Below, one piece after another: positions 53,133 through 60,923 of a stretch of 64,000 nt of DNA (its first letter is position 1; each line of letters opens with the position of its first letter). Source of the DNA: Streptomyces cellulosae (GTDB lineage: Bacteria > Actinomycetota > Actinomycetes > Streptomycetales > Streptomycetaceae); contig NZ_JOEV01000023.1 of assembly GCF_000721105.1 (NCBI RefSeq), positions 1 through 64,000 of the forward strand, read 5' to 3'. The position numbers and the translations under genes are program-made. The notes under the pieces were generated by a model. It did no database searches. It was not told where the DNA came from and saw nothing but the letters and a program-made list of their open reading frames with translations.

Positions 53133-54170
53133 CTATGGTGCGGCGGCCGACATGCTTGTTGGGTTGGGAGGCGTAGTTGCCTGGCCCTGGATGTCCAGCC
53201 ATGCGCCGATTCGAGTGACTGCGTCTTCCACGGTGGCGCGCGGGGCGCCGGAGGCTTCGAGCGAGGTACGGGCCACGGCGGCGAGTTGGGGGTCGGTGAG
53301 GGCGAGCGCCGCGCGGGCCGTTTCGTACTCCTGCAGCAGACCCGGACCGAACAGGAGAGGGTCGTCGGCGTTGAGGGTGCACCGGACGCCTGCTTGCAGG
53401 AGCCGCGCCAGGGGATGCGCAGTCAGGGATGCGACGACCCCGAGGGCGACGTTGGAGGTGGGGCAGACGTCGAGGACTATGCCTTCCGCGGCCAGGCGGG
53501 CAAGAAGAGCCGGGTCTTCGACTGCCCGTACGCCGTGGGCGATCCGGCGGGCGCCGAGTACGTCGAGTGCGGCGCGCACGCCGGCCGGGCCGGCAAATTC
53601 CCCTGCGTGCGGGGCGGGAATCAGCCCGGCATCGCGGGCAATGGCGAACGCCTCAGCGAACGGCTCAGGGGCGTGGCGGGCCTCATCTCCGGCCAGGCCG
53701 AAGCCGACCACCCCATTATCTGATCGTCTAGCCGCCAGGCGGGCGGCCTCGACCGCTTCCGACGGGTCCGCGTTGCGCCGGGCGAACATCAGGATGCCGA
53801 AGCCGACGCCCAGCCGCGCGCCCGCGCGTCGGCCCTCGTCGATCACCGCGTCCAGGACGTCGAGCGCGGCGTCCGGATCGCCCTCATAGGTCAGGGGGTT
53901 GAAGTGCGGCTCGATCCATACCGTTCCGTCCGCGGCGGCGTCCTCGACCACCTCGCGTACCAGCCGCAGAAGGTTTCTGCGCGGGCCCTCGCGCACCACC
54001 CGGGCAGCGGTTCCGTACAAAGCGCCGAAGTCCTCAAACGAGGTGAAGCCGTTTGAATCCGGCGGTCGTTCGCCACGCTCGCCTGCCAGCTCCGCGAGCG
54101 TGGCGGGACGCATCGCACCTTCGAGATGCAGATGGAGATGGGCCTTCGGCAGATGGTCCAGGCTTCGCAT
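53133..54170 (-). CDS. Adenosine deaminase family protein
   Basis: A 345-residue TIM-barrel zinc hydrolase from ATG 54170 after GAGG. The zinc motif KAHLHLHLEGAMRP (11-22) opens the barrel; PAPHAGEFAGP gives the catalytic His-x-x-Glu segment, RRIAHGVRAVED the next ligand, DVCPTSNVALG and TLNADDPLLFG (zinc Asp) complete the set in family order. It deaminates adenosine or a related nucleoside. The gene appears intact, with typical coding bias, on the strand opposite to tpg. Confidence 0.93.
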   Translation of the reverse strand: MRSLDHLPKAHLHLHLEGAMRPATLAELAGERGERPPDSNGFTSFEDFGALYGTAARVVREGPRRNLLRLVREVVEDAAADGTVWIEPHFNPLTYEGDPDAALDVLDAVIDEGRRAGARLGVGFGILMFARRNADPSEAVEAARLAARRSDNGVVGFGLAGDEARHAPEPFAEAFAIARDAGLIPAPHAGEFAGPAGVRAALDVLGARRIAHGVRAVEDPALLARLAAEGIVLDVCPTSNVALGVVASLTAHPLARLLQAGVRCTLNADDPLLFGPGLLQEYETARAALALTDPQLAAVARTSLEASGAPRATVEDAVTRIGAWLDIQGQATTPPNPTSMSAAAP

Positions 54171-54228
54171 GGCGCCTCACTCTATGGCTACCCTCTTGGC
54201 GGCCGTTGGGAGATGCAACCATCACTGC

Positions 54229-54365
54229 GTGGCTGATGTGATCACGGCGTCGGTGCCGTCATGGATAGAGCCCTTCACGGGTCTGACCCCGCGCTGCTTC
54301 GCCAAGCTGGTAGCCGAGGTTCGACGCGAGCAGGCTGCGGATCAACAGCGCGGGCGTCCCTGGAG
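54229..54365 (+). pseudogene. IS5-family transposase, N-terminal fragment
   Basis: Reads VADVITASVPSWIEPFTGLT, PRCFAKLVAEVRREQAADQQ then RGRPWS and ends. It is the same IS start as at 21707 (VITASEPSWTTLFTGRSPRQ). Its right edge coincides with the end of the gene at 54342-54746. Confidence 0.75.
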
Positions 54366-54746
54366 TTCGGGGCCCTGCAGTCGTGACATGACCCCTCCCA
54401 AGATTCTCTGTACCCATACTTCGCTGATGGACAAGAGCCGTTCTTCGCCTGCATACACGCTGACGTAGGCATCGTTGAGCCAGGGCGTCGCCGCGAATTG
54501 GGTGAGCTGAGCAGTCAGTGTGGCTTCATGCACGAACTGCTCCAAGAGTGGATGGAAGCCGGCGTAGGGCGGGATCTCCCACGGCTCGGAGGCATGCTCG
54601 TACCTACCGCGATATGCATCCGATTCCACGAACTCCTCGTACGCCCACTCATCGACGGCGTAACGGGCTGGCGCGGTGCAGTGCGCGGAAGAGCACCACA
54701 CCGGGTGGTCCATGGCGCGACCAGTGAAGACTTGTGACTCATGCAT
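54342..54746 (-). CDS. Hypothetical protein, 134 aa, C-terminus altered by an IS fragment
   Basis: ATG 54746 after GGAGG. The sequence MHESQVFTGRAMDHPVWCSS then AHCTAPARYAVDEWAYEEF resembles the N-terminus of Streptomyces small proteins with HPxWC..xxC. The centre, LLEQFVHEATLTAQLTQFAA and DAYVSVYAGEERLLSISEVW, looks like a beta-sheet domain. The last ~8 residues (GPELQGRPRC) are read from the antisense of the IS5 fragment, so the natural C-terminus was lost. Function unknown. Confidence 0.65.
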   Translation of the reverse strand: MHESQVFTGRAMDHPVWCSSAHCTAPARYAVDEWAYEEFVESDAYRGRYEHASEPWEIPPYAGFHPLLEQFVHEATLTAQLTQFAATPWLNDAYVSVYAGEERLLSISEVWVQRILGGVMSRLQGPELQGRPRC

Positions 54747-54854
54747 GTACCTATCCTCCGCCACGCCCACCCTTGAAGCTGCCGAAACGGTGTACAGCTC
54801 TGATGGCCGGTCCGGCGAACGGGCCGGTGACAGCAGCCGTGCTTTACGTGCTGT

Positions 54855-55009
54855 CGGTGACAGGTAGCGCGCCGACCTGGTGACAACCGCTCTGCTTTGC
54901 GTCCTGGAAGCCGCAGGCCGGCTGGTACCGACGATGACAACTACCGCCCCTCGGTTCACCGGTGAGCCGAAGCACGGTAGTTGTCACATAGGGCAGGCTT
55001 GTTGTCACC
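54855..55009. repeat. Intergenic palindromic repeat, copy B (most complete)
   Basis: About 155 bp. Its core 54935-54986 is a near-perfect 52-bp palindrome: TGACAACTACCG ... TCGGTTCACC / GGTGAGCCGA ... CGGTAGTTGTCA. It is preceded by CTGGTGACAACCGCTCTG and followed by GGGCAGGCTTGTTGTCACCG. Copies C and D share the same order of blocks. Confidence 0.8.
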
Positions 55010-55071
55010 GTGAGTGGCCGTTGAGAGCGAAGCAACGCCAGGTTTCTCCGGCTGTGTGACGAGGCGGGCGT

Positions 55072-55443
55072 TCAGACTGCGGGGCGGATTCGGCCACCGG
55101 TTGCCCGTCGCAACGCGGCTTCCAGCCGGTCGCGGGCCTCGGTCTGGGCGGCGATCCGTTGGTTGAGGACCGCCAGCCGTTCCAGTGCGACCCGCAGGCC
55201 CTGGTCCGAGGGCGGTGCGGCGGCCACATCGCCATCGAGACAGGGCAGGAACACCCGCACGTCGTCCAGGGTGAGCCCGGCGGCCAGCAGGTGGCGGATG
55301 TTGCGGACCCGCACCACGGCCTGCTCGTCGTAGACGCGGTAGCCGTTGGAGGCCCGTTCGGAAGAGATCAGCCCTGCCTGCTCGTAGTGCCGCAGCGCAC
55401 GAGCGGTCGTCCCAGTTGCCGTGGCCAGCTCACCGATCCGCAC
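55072..55443 (-). CDS. MerR-family regulator
   Basis: A 123-residue protein; I start at GTG 55443 (VRIGELATATGTTARALRHY), with GGGAGG nine bases upstream. The winged helix ends in GLISSERASNGYRVYDEQAV, then AAGLTLDDVRVFLPCLDGDV, and a dimerising coiled coil ALERLAVLNQRIAAQTEARD to the end. It has no cysteine cluster of metal sensors. It is 26 bp downstream of the SDR gene on the same strand, so the two form an operon and it probably regulates it. Confidence 0.9.
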   Translation of the reverse strand: MRIGELATATGTTARALRHYEQAGLISSERASNGYRVYDEQAVVRVRNIRHLLAAGLTLDDVRVFLPCLDGDVAAAPPSDQGLRVALERLAVLNQRIAAQTEARDRLEAALRRATGGRIRPAV

Positions 55444-55469
55444 CCATCCCACCTCCCGGGCCACTCCTA

Positions 55470-56237
55470 TCACGCCACGACCGCTCCGCCGTCGACCGGG
55501 AGTACCACTCCGGTGACGAACGATGCAGCCGGTGCAGCAAGCTGGGTGATCGCCCAGGCCACCTCCTCGGGGCGACCGATCCGGGCCAGCGGGGTGTGCG
55601 CCAGTTGCCACTCCCGCACTGCGGCCATCCGCTCCGGCGTCAGGCCCTGGTGCTCGCCGATAGGGGTGTCGATCGCGCCGGGGGCCACCGCCACCACCCG
55701 GACCCCGCGAGGTGCCAGCTCGACCGCCCAACTGCGGGTCAGCAGCTCCAGAGCGGTCTTGGTCGCTGCATAGACCGAGCTACCCGGCCAGGCCCGCTGT
55801 CCCACCGACGTACTGACATTGACGATCACCCCGCTCGACGCCTCCAGGAGCGGCAGCGCTGCCTGAGCCAGCAGCGTGGGGGCGACGAGGTTGGTGGCAA
55901 GCTGAGTCTCGATCATCTCCGGTGTCAGCGTGCCGAGGGCGCCACTGCGCACGATGGCGGCATTGTTGACCAGCACGTCCAGCCGACCGTGCCTCTCCAG
56001 CACGGCCTGAAGAATTCGAGAGGACTCGCCCTCGGCGGTGATATCGGCGGTCAGCGCTGTGATCCGGTCGTTCTCGGCAGCGGTCTCCATGAGCGGCTCG
56101 GCTCGCCGCCCGATCGCGACCACGTGGGCGCCTTCGGCGGCGAAGGCGCGGGCGGTCGCCCGGCCGATCCCGGTGCCGGCTCCGGTGACAGCGACGATCC
56201 TGCTGGTCTGCGGTGCGGTGCTGTTCATGCCGGTCAT
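55470..56237 (-). CDS. SDR-family NAD(P)-dependent oxidoreductase
   Basis: A 255-residue enzyme from ATG 56237 (MNST at 56228 is an alternative). The Rossmann motif VAVTGAGTGIGRATARAFAA, DVLVNNAAIVRSG, active-site VNVSTSVGQRAWPGSSVYAA TK (Ser, Tyr, Lys), and the C-terminal LPVDGGAVVA are all present. Classical SDR, probably a ketone/alcohol dehydrogenase. Followed by a MerR gene in the same operon; SDR-MerR pairs of this type recur in Streptomyces. Confidence 0.93.
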   Translation of the reverse strand: MTGMNSTAPQTSRIVAVTGAGTGIGRATARAFAAEGAHVVAIGRRAEPLMETAAENDRITALTADITAEGESSRILQAVLERHGRLDVLVNNAAIVRSGALGTLTPEMIETQLATNLVAPTLLAQAALPLLEASSGVIVNVSTSVGQRAWPGSSVYAATKTALELLTRSWAVELAPRGVRVVAVAPGAIDTPIGEHQGLTPERMAAVREWQLAHTPLARIGRPEEVAWAITQLAAPAASFVTGVVLPVDGGAVVA

Positions 56238-56390
56238 CGTTCAACCCTGCCGCCAGCGGCAAGGTCAAGCAGCGCCTGGCGAGTGGTAGTCACCGCCGGT
56301 GGTCGCCGCGAACGCAGCGACGCCAAGTTCTTCCAGCCTCGGCGGCGAGACTCGCCTCACGGTAGGAGGAGGCAGGACGAACGAGCGTTT

Positions 56391-56568
56391 GTGACAAGCC
56401 GCGTGTCTCGCTGGCGACAACCATGTCGCTTCGGCCGTTCTCATTGACCGGCTCAACCGGCTCAACCGGCTCAACCGGCTCAACCAGCTCAACCGGTGAC
56501 CGGTGACAAGCACCGAGCTTCGGCTCAGCCGGTGAGCCAAAGCGCGATAGTTGTCATAGGCAGGCTTG
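56391..56568. repeat. Intergenic palindromic repeat, copy C (expanded, cut by an IS)
   Basis: Starts GTGACAAGCCGCGTG, has CTGGCGACAACCATG, then a 9-bp tandem array (56452-56496), then the palindrome TGACAAGCACCG ... CGATAGTTGTCA (56504-56556) and AGGCAGGCTTG, where the IS5-like element begins. Same block order as copy B but with an insertion in the middle. Confidence 0.75.
56452..56496. repeat. 9-bp tandem repeat (CTCAACCGG), five copies
   Basis: Units at 56452, 56461, 56470, 56479 (CTCAACCAG) and 56488. It lies inside repeat copy C, upstream of the SDR start at 56237 and near the IS. Confidence 0.95.
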
Positions 56569-56609
56569 TTAAACGTCGTTGCATTTGGCGTGCTGGGGAG
56601 TGTTCGGGC

Positions 56610-57409
56610 GTGACGATCGTGGAGCGTCTGGTCCCGGACGGGTTGTGGGAGTTGTTCCAGCGGGTGGTGCCGGTGGCGCCGGTGCGTCCGCAGGGTGGCG
56701 GTCGTCGGCAGTATGGGGCCGGGAGGTGCTGGCAGCGATCTTGCTTCCGGCCGCCTCCGGGTGCACCTGGCGGCAGGCACCGGAGGGGTCAGGGCCGTCT
56801 TGGTCGACGGTGTACCGGCGCTTTGTCGAGTGGAGCGAGGCCCGGGTGTGGGCCAAGCTCCACCGCTTGGTCCTCGACGAACTCGGCGCAAGGGGCGACC
56901 TGGACTGTTCGCGCTGCGCGATCGAGTCGGTGAACATGCGGGCGATGAAGGGGGGCACTGACGGGTCCGAATCCCGTGGATCGCGGCAAAAAGGGATCGA
57001 AGATCCATCTGCTCACCGAGCGGACCGGTCTGACCCTCTCTGTCGGGATCTCCGCCGCGAACACCCACGACGGTTTGGGACTTGAGCCTCTGGTCCGGGG
57101 AATACCGCCGATCCGGTCCCGTCGCGGGCCCCGGCGGCGCAGGCCCGCCAAGCTCCACGCCGACAAGGGCTACGACTACCACCACCTGCGCCGATGGGTG
57201 CGCTCCCGCAACATCACACCCCGTATCGCCCGCCGGGGTTCGAGTCCTCCACCCGCCTGGGGCAGCACCGCTGGACCGTCGAGTGTACGGTGAGCTGGCT
57301 GGGCGGCTTCCGCCGCCGGCACCGCCGCTACGAACGTAAGGCCGAGCACTTCCTCGCCTTCGCCGGCATCGCCGCAGCCCTCATCTGCTACCGCCGTCTC
57401 GCCAGGTAA
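56610..57409 (+). pseudogene. IS5-family transposase of the element at 56569-57744, frameshifted
   Basis: GTG 56610 begins VTIVERLVPDGLWELFQRVV then PVAPVRPQGGGRR; other frames give REVLAAILLPAASGCTWRQA, VWAKLHRLVLDELGARGDLD (with CSRCAIESVNMRAMK, the first DDE Asp region), then HLLTERTGLTLSVGISAANT, KGYDYHHLRRWVRSRNITPR and the tail WTVECTVSWLGGFRRRHRRY ending RRLAR and TAA. All parts of a full transposase are present in order with several frameshifts. Confidence 0.85.
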
Positions 57410-57428
57410 CCGCACCCGGCGTCCCAGA

Positions 57429-57707
57429 TCAGCGCCACTCGGGCGGAATGTTGGCGAGCTGTTTCAGCAGATCCCAGTCGGCTGGCCGGAACTTCGGATC
57501 GTGCCACAAGGCGCCGCTGGCAACCCAGTATCCGCGCAACTCACGAACCTGCGAGACGTTGTCATCGCCGATACCGGACTCGTTGTAGCAGCAAGGACAG
57601 ATGACGTACTGCGGGACTGAGTACTGGTTGAACACCGTTTCGCCATCGTCGTATCCGCAGATCCGGCAGGCGGTCTCCGTCTTGTCTTCCATGTTCATCT
57701 CGACCAC
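57429..57707 (-). CDS. Cysteine-rich CPCC-type protein, passenger inside the IS5-like element
   Basis: Up to 92 residues. The frame opens with GTG at 57707; ATG cod­ons at 57698 and 57692 are alternatives. It has CRICGYDDGETVFNQYS, YVICPCCYNESGIGDDNVSQ, LRGYWVASGALWHDPKFRP and a C-terminal DWDLLKQLANIPPEW. CxxC plus CPCC make a likely zinc site. This is a common bacterial family of unknown role (ICPCCxxExGxDD ... LRxxWxxxGxxWxxxxxxPxxWDxxxQLxNI). It lies between the transposase 3' end and the IS right terminal repeat, and is transcribed in the opposite direction. Confidence 0.8.
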   Translation of the reverse strand: MVEMNMEDKTETACRICGYDDGETVFNQYSVPQYVICPCCYNESGIGDDNVSQVRELRGYWVASGALWHDPKFRPADWDLLKQLANIPPEWR

Positions 57708-57740
57708 AGCCTACCGACCAACGCCAAATGCAGCGACGTC

Positions 57741-58133
57741 TTAACAACTACGAAGCTGGAAGCCGGAGTCGGGGGTGTCGGCCGACTCCATGGTGGTGGG
57801 GCGGCGTCCGCCGCAGCAGGCCACCACTACTGTCGCCGTGGAGTTCAGGAAGATCGTGAACCAGGATGACCCGTCCACAGCGTCGATGGATCCGGTACGA
57901 AGCGGCTCTTTCCCGGCTCGCAGAAGGATGTCGACACTGTCGGCCAGGCCATCGATCGTGTGGCCACGCTTCAAGGAGTGGTGCATTCGAATCCGGAAGA
58001 CGCCCGCGTGCCGGTTGGCCGGGACCAGGCCGTTCCAGACGACGAAGTCAGCCCCGGCGATCAAGGCGTTACGTGCAGGCCCGCATGCCGGAGTCTGCTC
58101 GCGGAGCATGGCGATGAGGTCGTCGCGAGTCAC
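57741..58133 (-). CDS. Hypothetical protein, 130 aa
   Basis: I start at GTG 58133 (VTRDDLIAMLREQTPACGPA) after GGGG; the frame is also open further upstream into the repeat. It reads NALIAGADFVVWNGLVPANR, HHSLKRGHTIDGLADSVDIL and FTIFLNSTATVVVACCGGRR. Soluble, mixed alpha/beta, no known family. Its TAA stop is made by the TTAA that flanks the IS5-like element, so the IS landed exactly at the end of this gene. Confidence 0.6.
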   Translation of the reverse strand: MTRDDLIAMLREQTPACGPARNALIAGADFVVWNGLVPANRHAGVFRIRMHHSLKRGHTIDGLADSVDILLRAGKEPLRTGSIDAVDGSSWFTIFLNSTATVVVACCGGRRPTTMESADTPDSGFQLRSC

Positions 58134-58171
58134 ACTGTGCCCCGGGAACAGGAAGACCAGTGATCGGCTAT

Positions 58172-58275
58172 GTGTGACAATTCCAGCGCCTCTCTGGTGA
58201 CAGTCCCGCTGCTTCGACCTGGTTTCTGTGCAGCCTATGCGGTGGTGCCGTCGGTGACGACTACCGAGCCTCGGC
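58172..58275. repeat. Intergenic palindromic repeat, copy D (left half)
   Basis: GTGACAATTCCAGCG, CTGGTGACAGTCCCGCTG, then TGACGACTACCGAGCCTCGG. These align in order with copy B (CTGGTGACAACCGCTCTG ... TGACAACTACCGCCCCTCGG). The right arm is missing. It lies just upstream of the gene at 57741-58133. Confidence 0.65.
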
Positions 58276-58450
58276 ACAATTGCAGCTGCGGGGGCGAGGC
58301 GTCCCCCATCATACGGAGCCGGACCGTAGCCCCGCCTGTCTCAACGGATACGAGCCCTCACCTTCCGCCACCCTGAGGTGTCACTGCTTCAATGCCGAAC
58401 GGCGTGACGATGGGTATCCCACCAGCAGCCGAGGAACTGGTGGGATACGT

Positions 58451-58849
58451 ATGGCCCTTTCCCAGCCGATCCCACCGTCGTTGCCATGGCTCTTCGACGG
58501 ACAGCACAGGCCTGCGAACTTGACTGATCTTGCGCCTCGCAACATCACGGTCACGCACGGGACCGGCTCGGGAAAGACCGTGGCGATGGGCGTGCTGCTC
58601 CACATCAAACTGCTTTCGACCCGGCGACGGGAACAGATTGAGAAGGAACCGCGGCAGGAAGAGAGCCTTCGCCGCATCGAGCTGCGAACGCGCAGGCGGG
58701 ACCTCATTGTCTGCCCCCGGGACCGTGTCCCGCTCGTCTTTCAGACCTGGGAGCCACCAGAACTCCCCGTGGACTTGAGGCCCAGCGACTCGCCGTTGCC
58801 CTGGGGCGATGTCGAGCGACCCGCAGCGCATTGCTGGACTCCCGTCTGA
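58451..58849 (+). pseudogene. P-loop ATPase/helicase-like fragment, uncertain
   Basis: ATG 58451 reads MALSQPIPPSLPWLFDGQHR, NITVTHGTGSGKTVAMGVLL (Walker A GTGSGKT) and RRRDLIVCPRDRVPLVFQTW. A P-loop is present but no Walker B or other helicase motif follows, and the frame ends soon. It may be a scrap of a larger ATPase; no family assigned. Confidence 0.35.
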
Positions 58850-58956
58850 GCCTGGAAGAGGCCTTTCTCCGGCTCATTTATGAGATCCCGGACACGCTCC
58901 TGACGCGGGCCCTCTGCGGCCGCCGCCATGAGTTCCTTGAGGCTGTGCCGCCGGTC

Positions 58957-59196
58957 TCAGACGAAGCCGGGCGGCACGAAAACGGCGGCCTTGCGGCTGG
59001 GCGCTGTCGTGCCGTCGGAGACGCTCCGGCCGTAGGCGTAGAGGACGTTGCGGTGCTCGAAGTCCGTGGCGCCGTCCGGGTCGTCGTAGTACGTGTCATC
59101 GCCCACGGTGATGTTCGGTGAGACGACCAGCGGGTTGAGGAACACCACGCGGTCGTGGGCGGGCAGCGGGTGCACGGTGGTCGGGTCAGGCGACAA
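58957..59196 (-). pseudogene. Vat-type (streptogramin A) O-acetyltransferase, N-terminal fragment
   Basis: ATG 59196 gives MSPDPTTVHPLPAHDRVVFL, NPLVVSPNITVGDDTYYDDP then DGATDFEHRNVLYAYG, the conserved start of hexapeptide-repeat xenobiotic acetyltransferases (NITVGDxTYYDDP...FExRNVLYHYxPE). After YG the frame is lost and the left-handed beta-helix with the catalytic His is missing. Relatives inactivate streptogramin A. Confidence 0.8.
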
Positions 59197-59308
59197 GCCG
59201 GAGTCCTTTACGTGGTGGTTGCGGGGTGGTGCACTCGGTCCTGGCGGGGCGTCACCACGGCAGGGTCGGCACCCTGGTGCAGTGGGATTTCGATCAAGAC
59301 GGTTGATG

Positions 59309-60775
59309 TCAACGGCTGTTCACAGATGCCTCGTTCGAGGCGGTGACCGCATCTGAATCGGTGGCACGTTGCGTCATCACGACTTTCGCGGGTTCGGACT
59401 TCGCCAGCCACAGGCCGGTGAACACGGCGATGGCCAATGTGAGGGCGCCTGCCGCGACGAAGGCACTGTTCAGGCTGGCCCCGAAGGAGGCGCCGCCGGA
59501 TTGCCGGGTGCGGACGATGGCTCCGAGTACTGCCACCCCGAGCACCGAGCCGATCTGCCGGGTGGTGCTGCTGATGCCGGAGGCGAGGCCGCCTTCTTGC
59601 GGGCTGACGGCTTGGATGGCGGCGCCGGTCAGTGGGGACAGGGTCAGGGCGAAGCCGGTGCCGGCGACTCCCAGCCGCCACCACACGTTCGCGTAGCCGG
59701 TGTCGGCGTGCACCATACCGAGCGCCAGCAGTCCCAGGCCGGCCAGGACCAGGCCGGTGGTAACCACGATTCGGAAGCCGCACCGGGCGGCGAGTCGGCC
59801 CGCGTACGGGCTGACGATCACCATGGCGAGGGATACCGGCAGCGTCTGTAGGCCGGCGCGCAGGATCGAGCTGCCCTGGACGTACACGAAGAACTGGGAG
59901 AAGAAGAACGACGACCCCATGAGCGCGAACCCCACCACGACCATGGCGGTGTTGGACACGGTGAACAGGCGCTGCCCGAACAGCCGCAGTGGCAGCATCG
60001 GGGAGGTACGACGGGCTTCGACGGCAATGAAGGCGGCGAGGAAGATCACCGCGGCGGCGAAGCTGCCCAGGATGACCGGTGAGGTCCATCCGCGGGCACC
60101 ACCCTCGATCAGCCCGTAGGTCAGCACCCCCACCCCCAGAACGGACAGCACCGTCCCCGGGATGTCGATCGCGGGGGCGCTCGGATTGCGGGACTCGCCG
60201 AGGTGACGCAGGCCGACCAGCAGCAGGACCAGGCCGATGGGCAGATTGACCAGGAAGATGGCGGGCCAGCCGAAGGCTTCTGTCAGCACGCCGCCGGCCA
60301 CGGGGCCCGCGGCCAGACCGATCCCGCTCAATCCGGCCCACAGCCCAATCGCCTTCATGCGTTCTTGCGGCATGGGATGGGCGGCGGCGAGCAGGGCGAG
60401 CGAGGCAGGGCTCAGCGCCGCGGCCCCGATGCCCTGCAGCACCCGGCCGGCGATCAGCCAGCCGAGCGAGGGCGCGAGGGCGCACACCAGGGACGCGGCG
60501 GTGAACACCGCCACGCCGGTCAGGTACACCCGCTTGCGGCCGAACCGGTCGGCGAAGATGCCGCCGGACAGCAGGAGCATGGCGACCAGCAGTACGTACG
60601 CGTCGACGATCCATTGCAGACCGGTCAGTTGAGTGTGCAGGCGGTGCTGCATGTCGGGCAGCGCCGCTCCGACGATCGTGTTGTCGAGCAGGACCATGAA
60701 CTGGCCCAGACAGGTCACCGTGAGTAGCACGGCCCGGTTTGATCGACTGCCTGCGGTCGCAAGCGATGCAGCCAT
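59309..60775 (-). CDS. MFS drug exporter, DHA2 (EmrB/QacA) family
   Basis: A 488-residue membrane protein from ATG 60775 with about 14 hydrophobic segments. Motif A appears as GGIFADRFGRKRVYLTG, the D1 motif as LDNTIVGAALPDMQ in segment 1, and motif C as GLSGIGLAAGPVAGGVL in segment 5. Divergent from a TetR gene at 60924 with two clear operators between, so it is a regulated multidrug or self-resistance exporter. Intact. Confidence 0.94.
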   Translation of the reverse strand: MAASLATAGSRSNRAVLLTVTCLGQFMVLLDNTIVGAALPDMQHRLHTQLTGLQWIVDAYVLLVAMLLLSGGIFADRFGRKRVYLTGVAVFTAASLVCALAPSLGWLIAGRVLQGIGAAALSPASLALLAAAHPMPQERMKAIGLWAGLSGIGLAAGPVAGGVLTEAFGWPAIFLVNLPIGLVLLLVGLRHLGESRNPSAPAIDIPGTVLSVLGVGVLTYGLIEGGARGWTSPVILGSFAAAVIFLAAFIAVEARRTSPMLPLRLFGQRLFTVSNTAMVVVGFALMGSSFFFSQFFVYVQGSSILRAGLQTLPVSLAMVIVSPYAGRLAARCGFRIVVTTGLVLAGLGLLALGMVHADTGYANVWWRLGVAGTGFALTLSPLTGAAIQAVSPQEGGLASGISSTTRQIGSVLGVAVLGAIVRTRQSGGASFGASLNSAFVAAGALTLAIAVFTGLWLAKSEPAKVVMTQRATDSDAVTASNEASVNSR

Positions 60776-60840
60776 GGGGACCCCCCGATCGGTAGTTGCA
60801 CCCGGCCACGGTCGACGCGGGCGGCGATGCGCCTGAGCGC

Positions 60841-60914
60841 TCTAAGGCAGTCGGCAACTGCGTTAGATGACTGTAAGGAGGGCGCCCCGTAAACGCAAGT
60901 ACTGACTGCGTTAA
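60841..60914. promoter_or_regulatory. Two TetR operators in the MFS/TetR divergent region
   Basis: Box 1, TCTAAGGCAGT-CGGCA-ACTGCGTTAGA (60841-60867), is a near-perfect inverted repeat. Box 2, TAAACGCAAGTA-C-TGACTGCGTTAA (60890-60914), repeats the ACGCAnT/AnTGCGT half sites. Consensus half site TnAACGCAGT. The boxes flank where both promoters must lie. Confidence 0.8.
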
Positions 60915-60923
60915 GGTGGGGGC

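Larger units (their letters stand above)
56569..57744. mobile_element. IS5-like element with terminal repeats, TTAA flanks and a passenger gene
   Basis: Left end ACGTCGTTGCATTTGGCGT (from 56573) matches the reverse complement of the right end ACGCCAAATGCAGCGACGTC (57721-57740) at 18 of 19 bases. Both ends are flanked by TTAA (56569-56572 and 57741-57744), which fits the YTAR target of the IS5 subgroup. Between the transposase remnant (ends 57409) and the right end lie about 310 bp holding a minus-strand cysteine-rich gene, so the element is about 1.17 kb, longer than a transposase-only IS5. Confidence 0.8.

Noticed and set aside
51486..58275. A real telomere near tap-tpg.
   Set aside because: The palindromes at 53-58 kb lack the packed GC-loop hairpins of Streptomyces telomeres, and intact genes continue on both sides.
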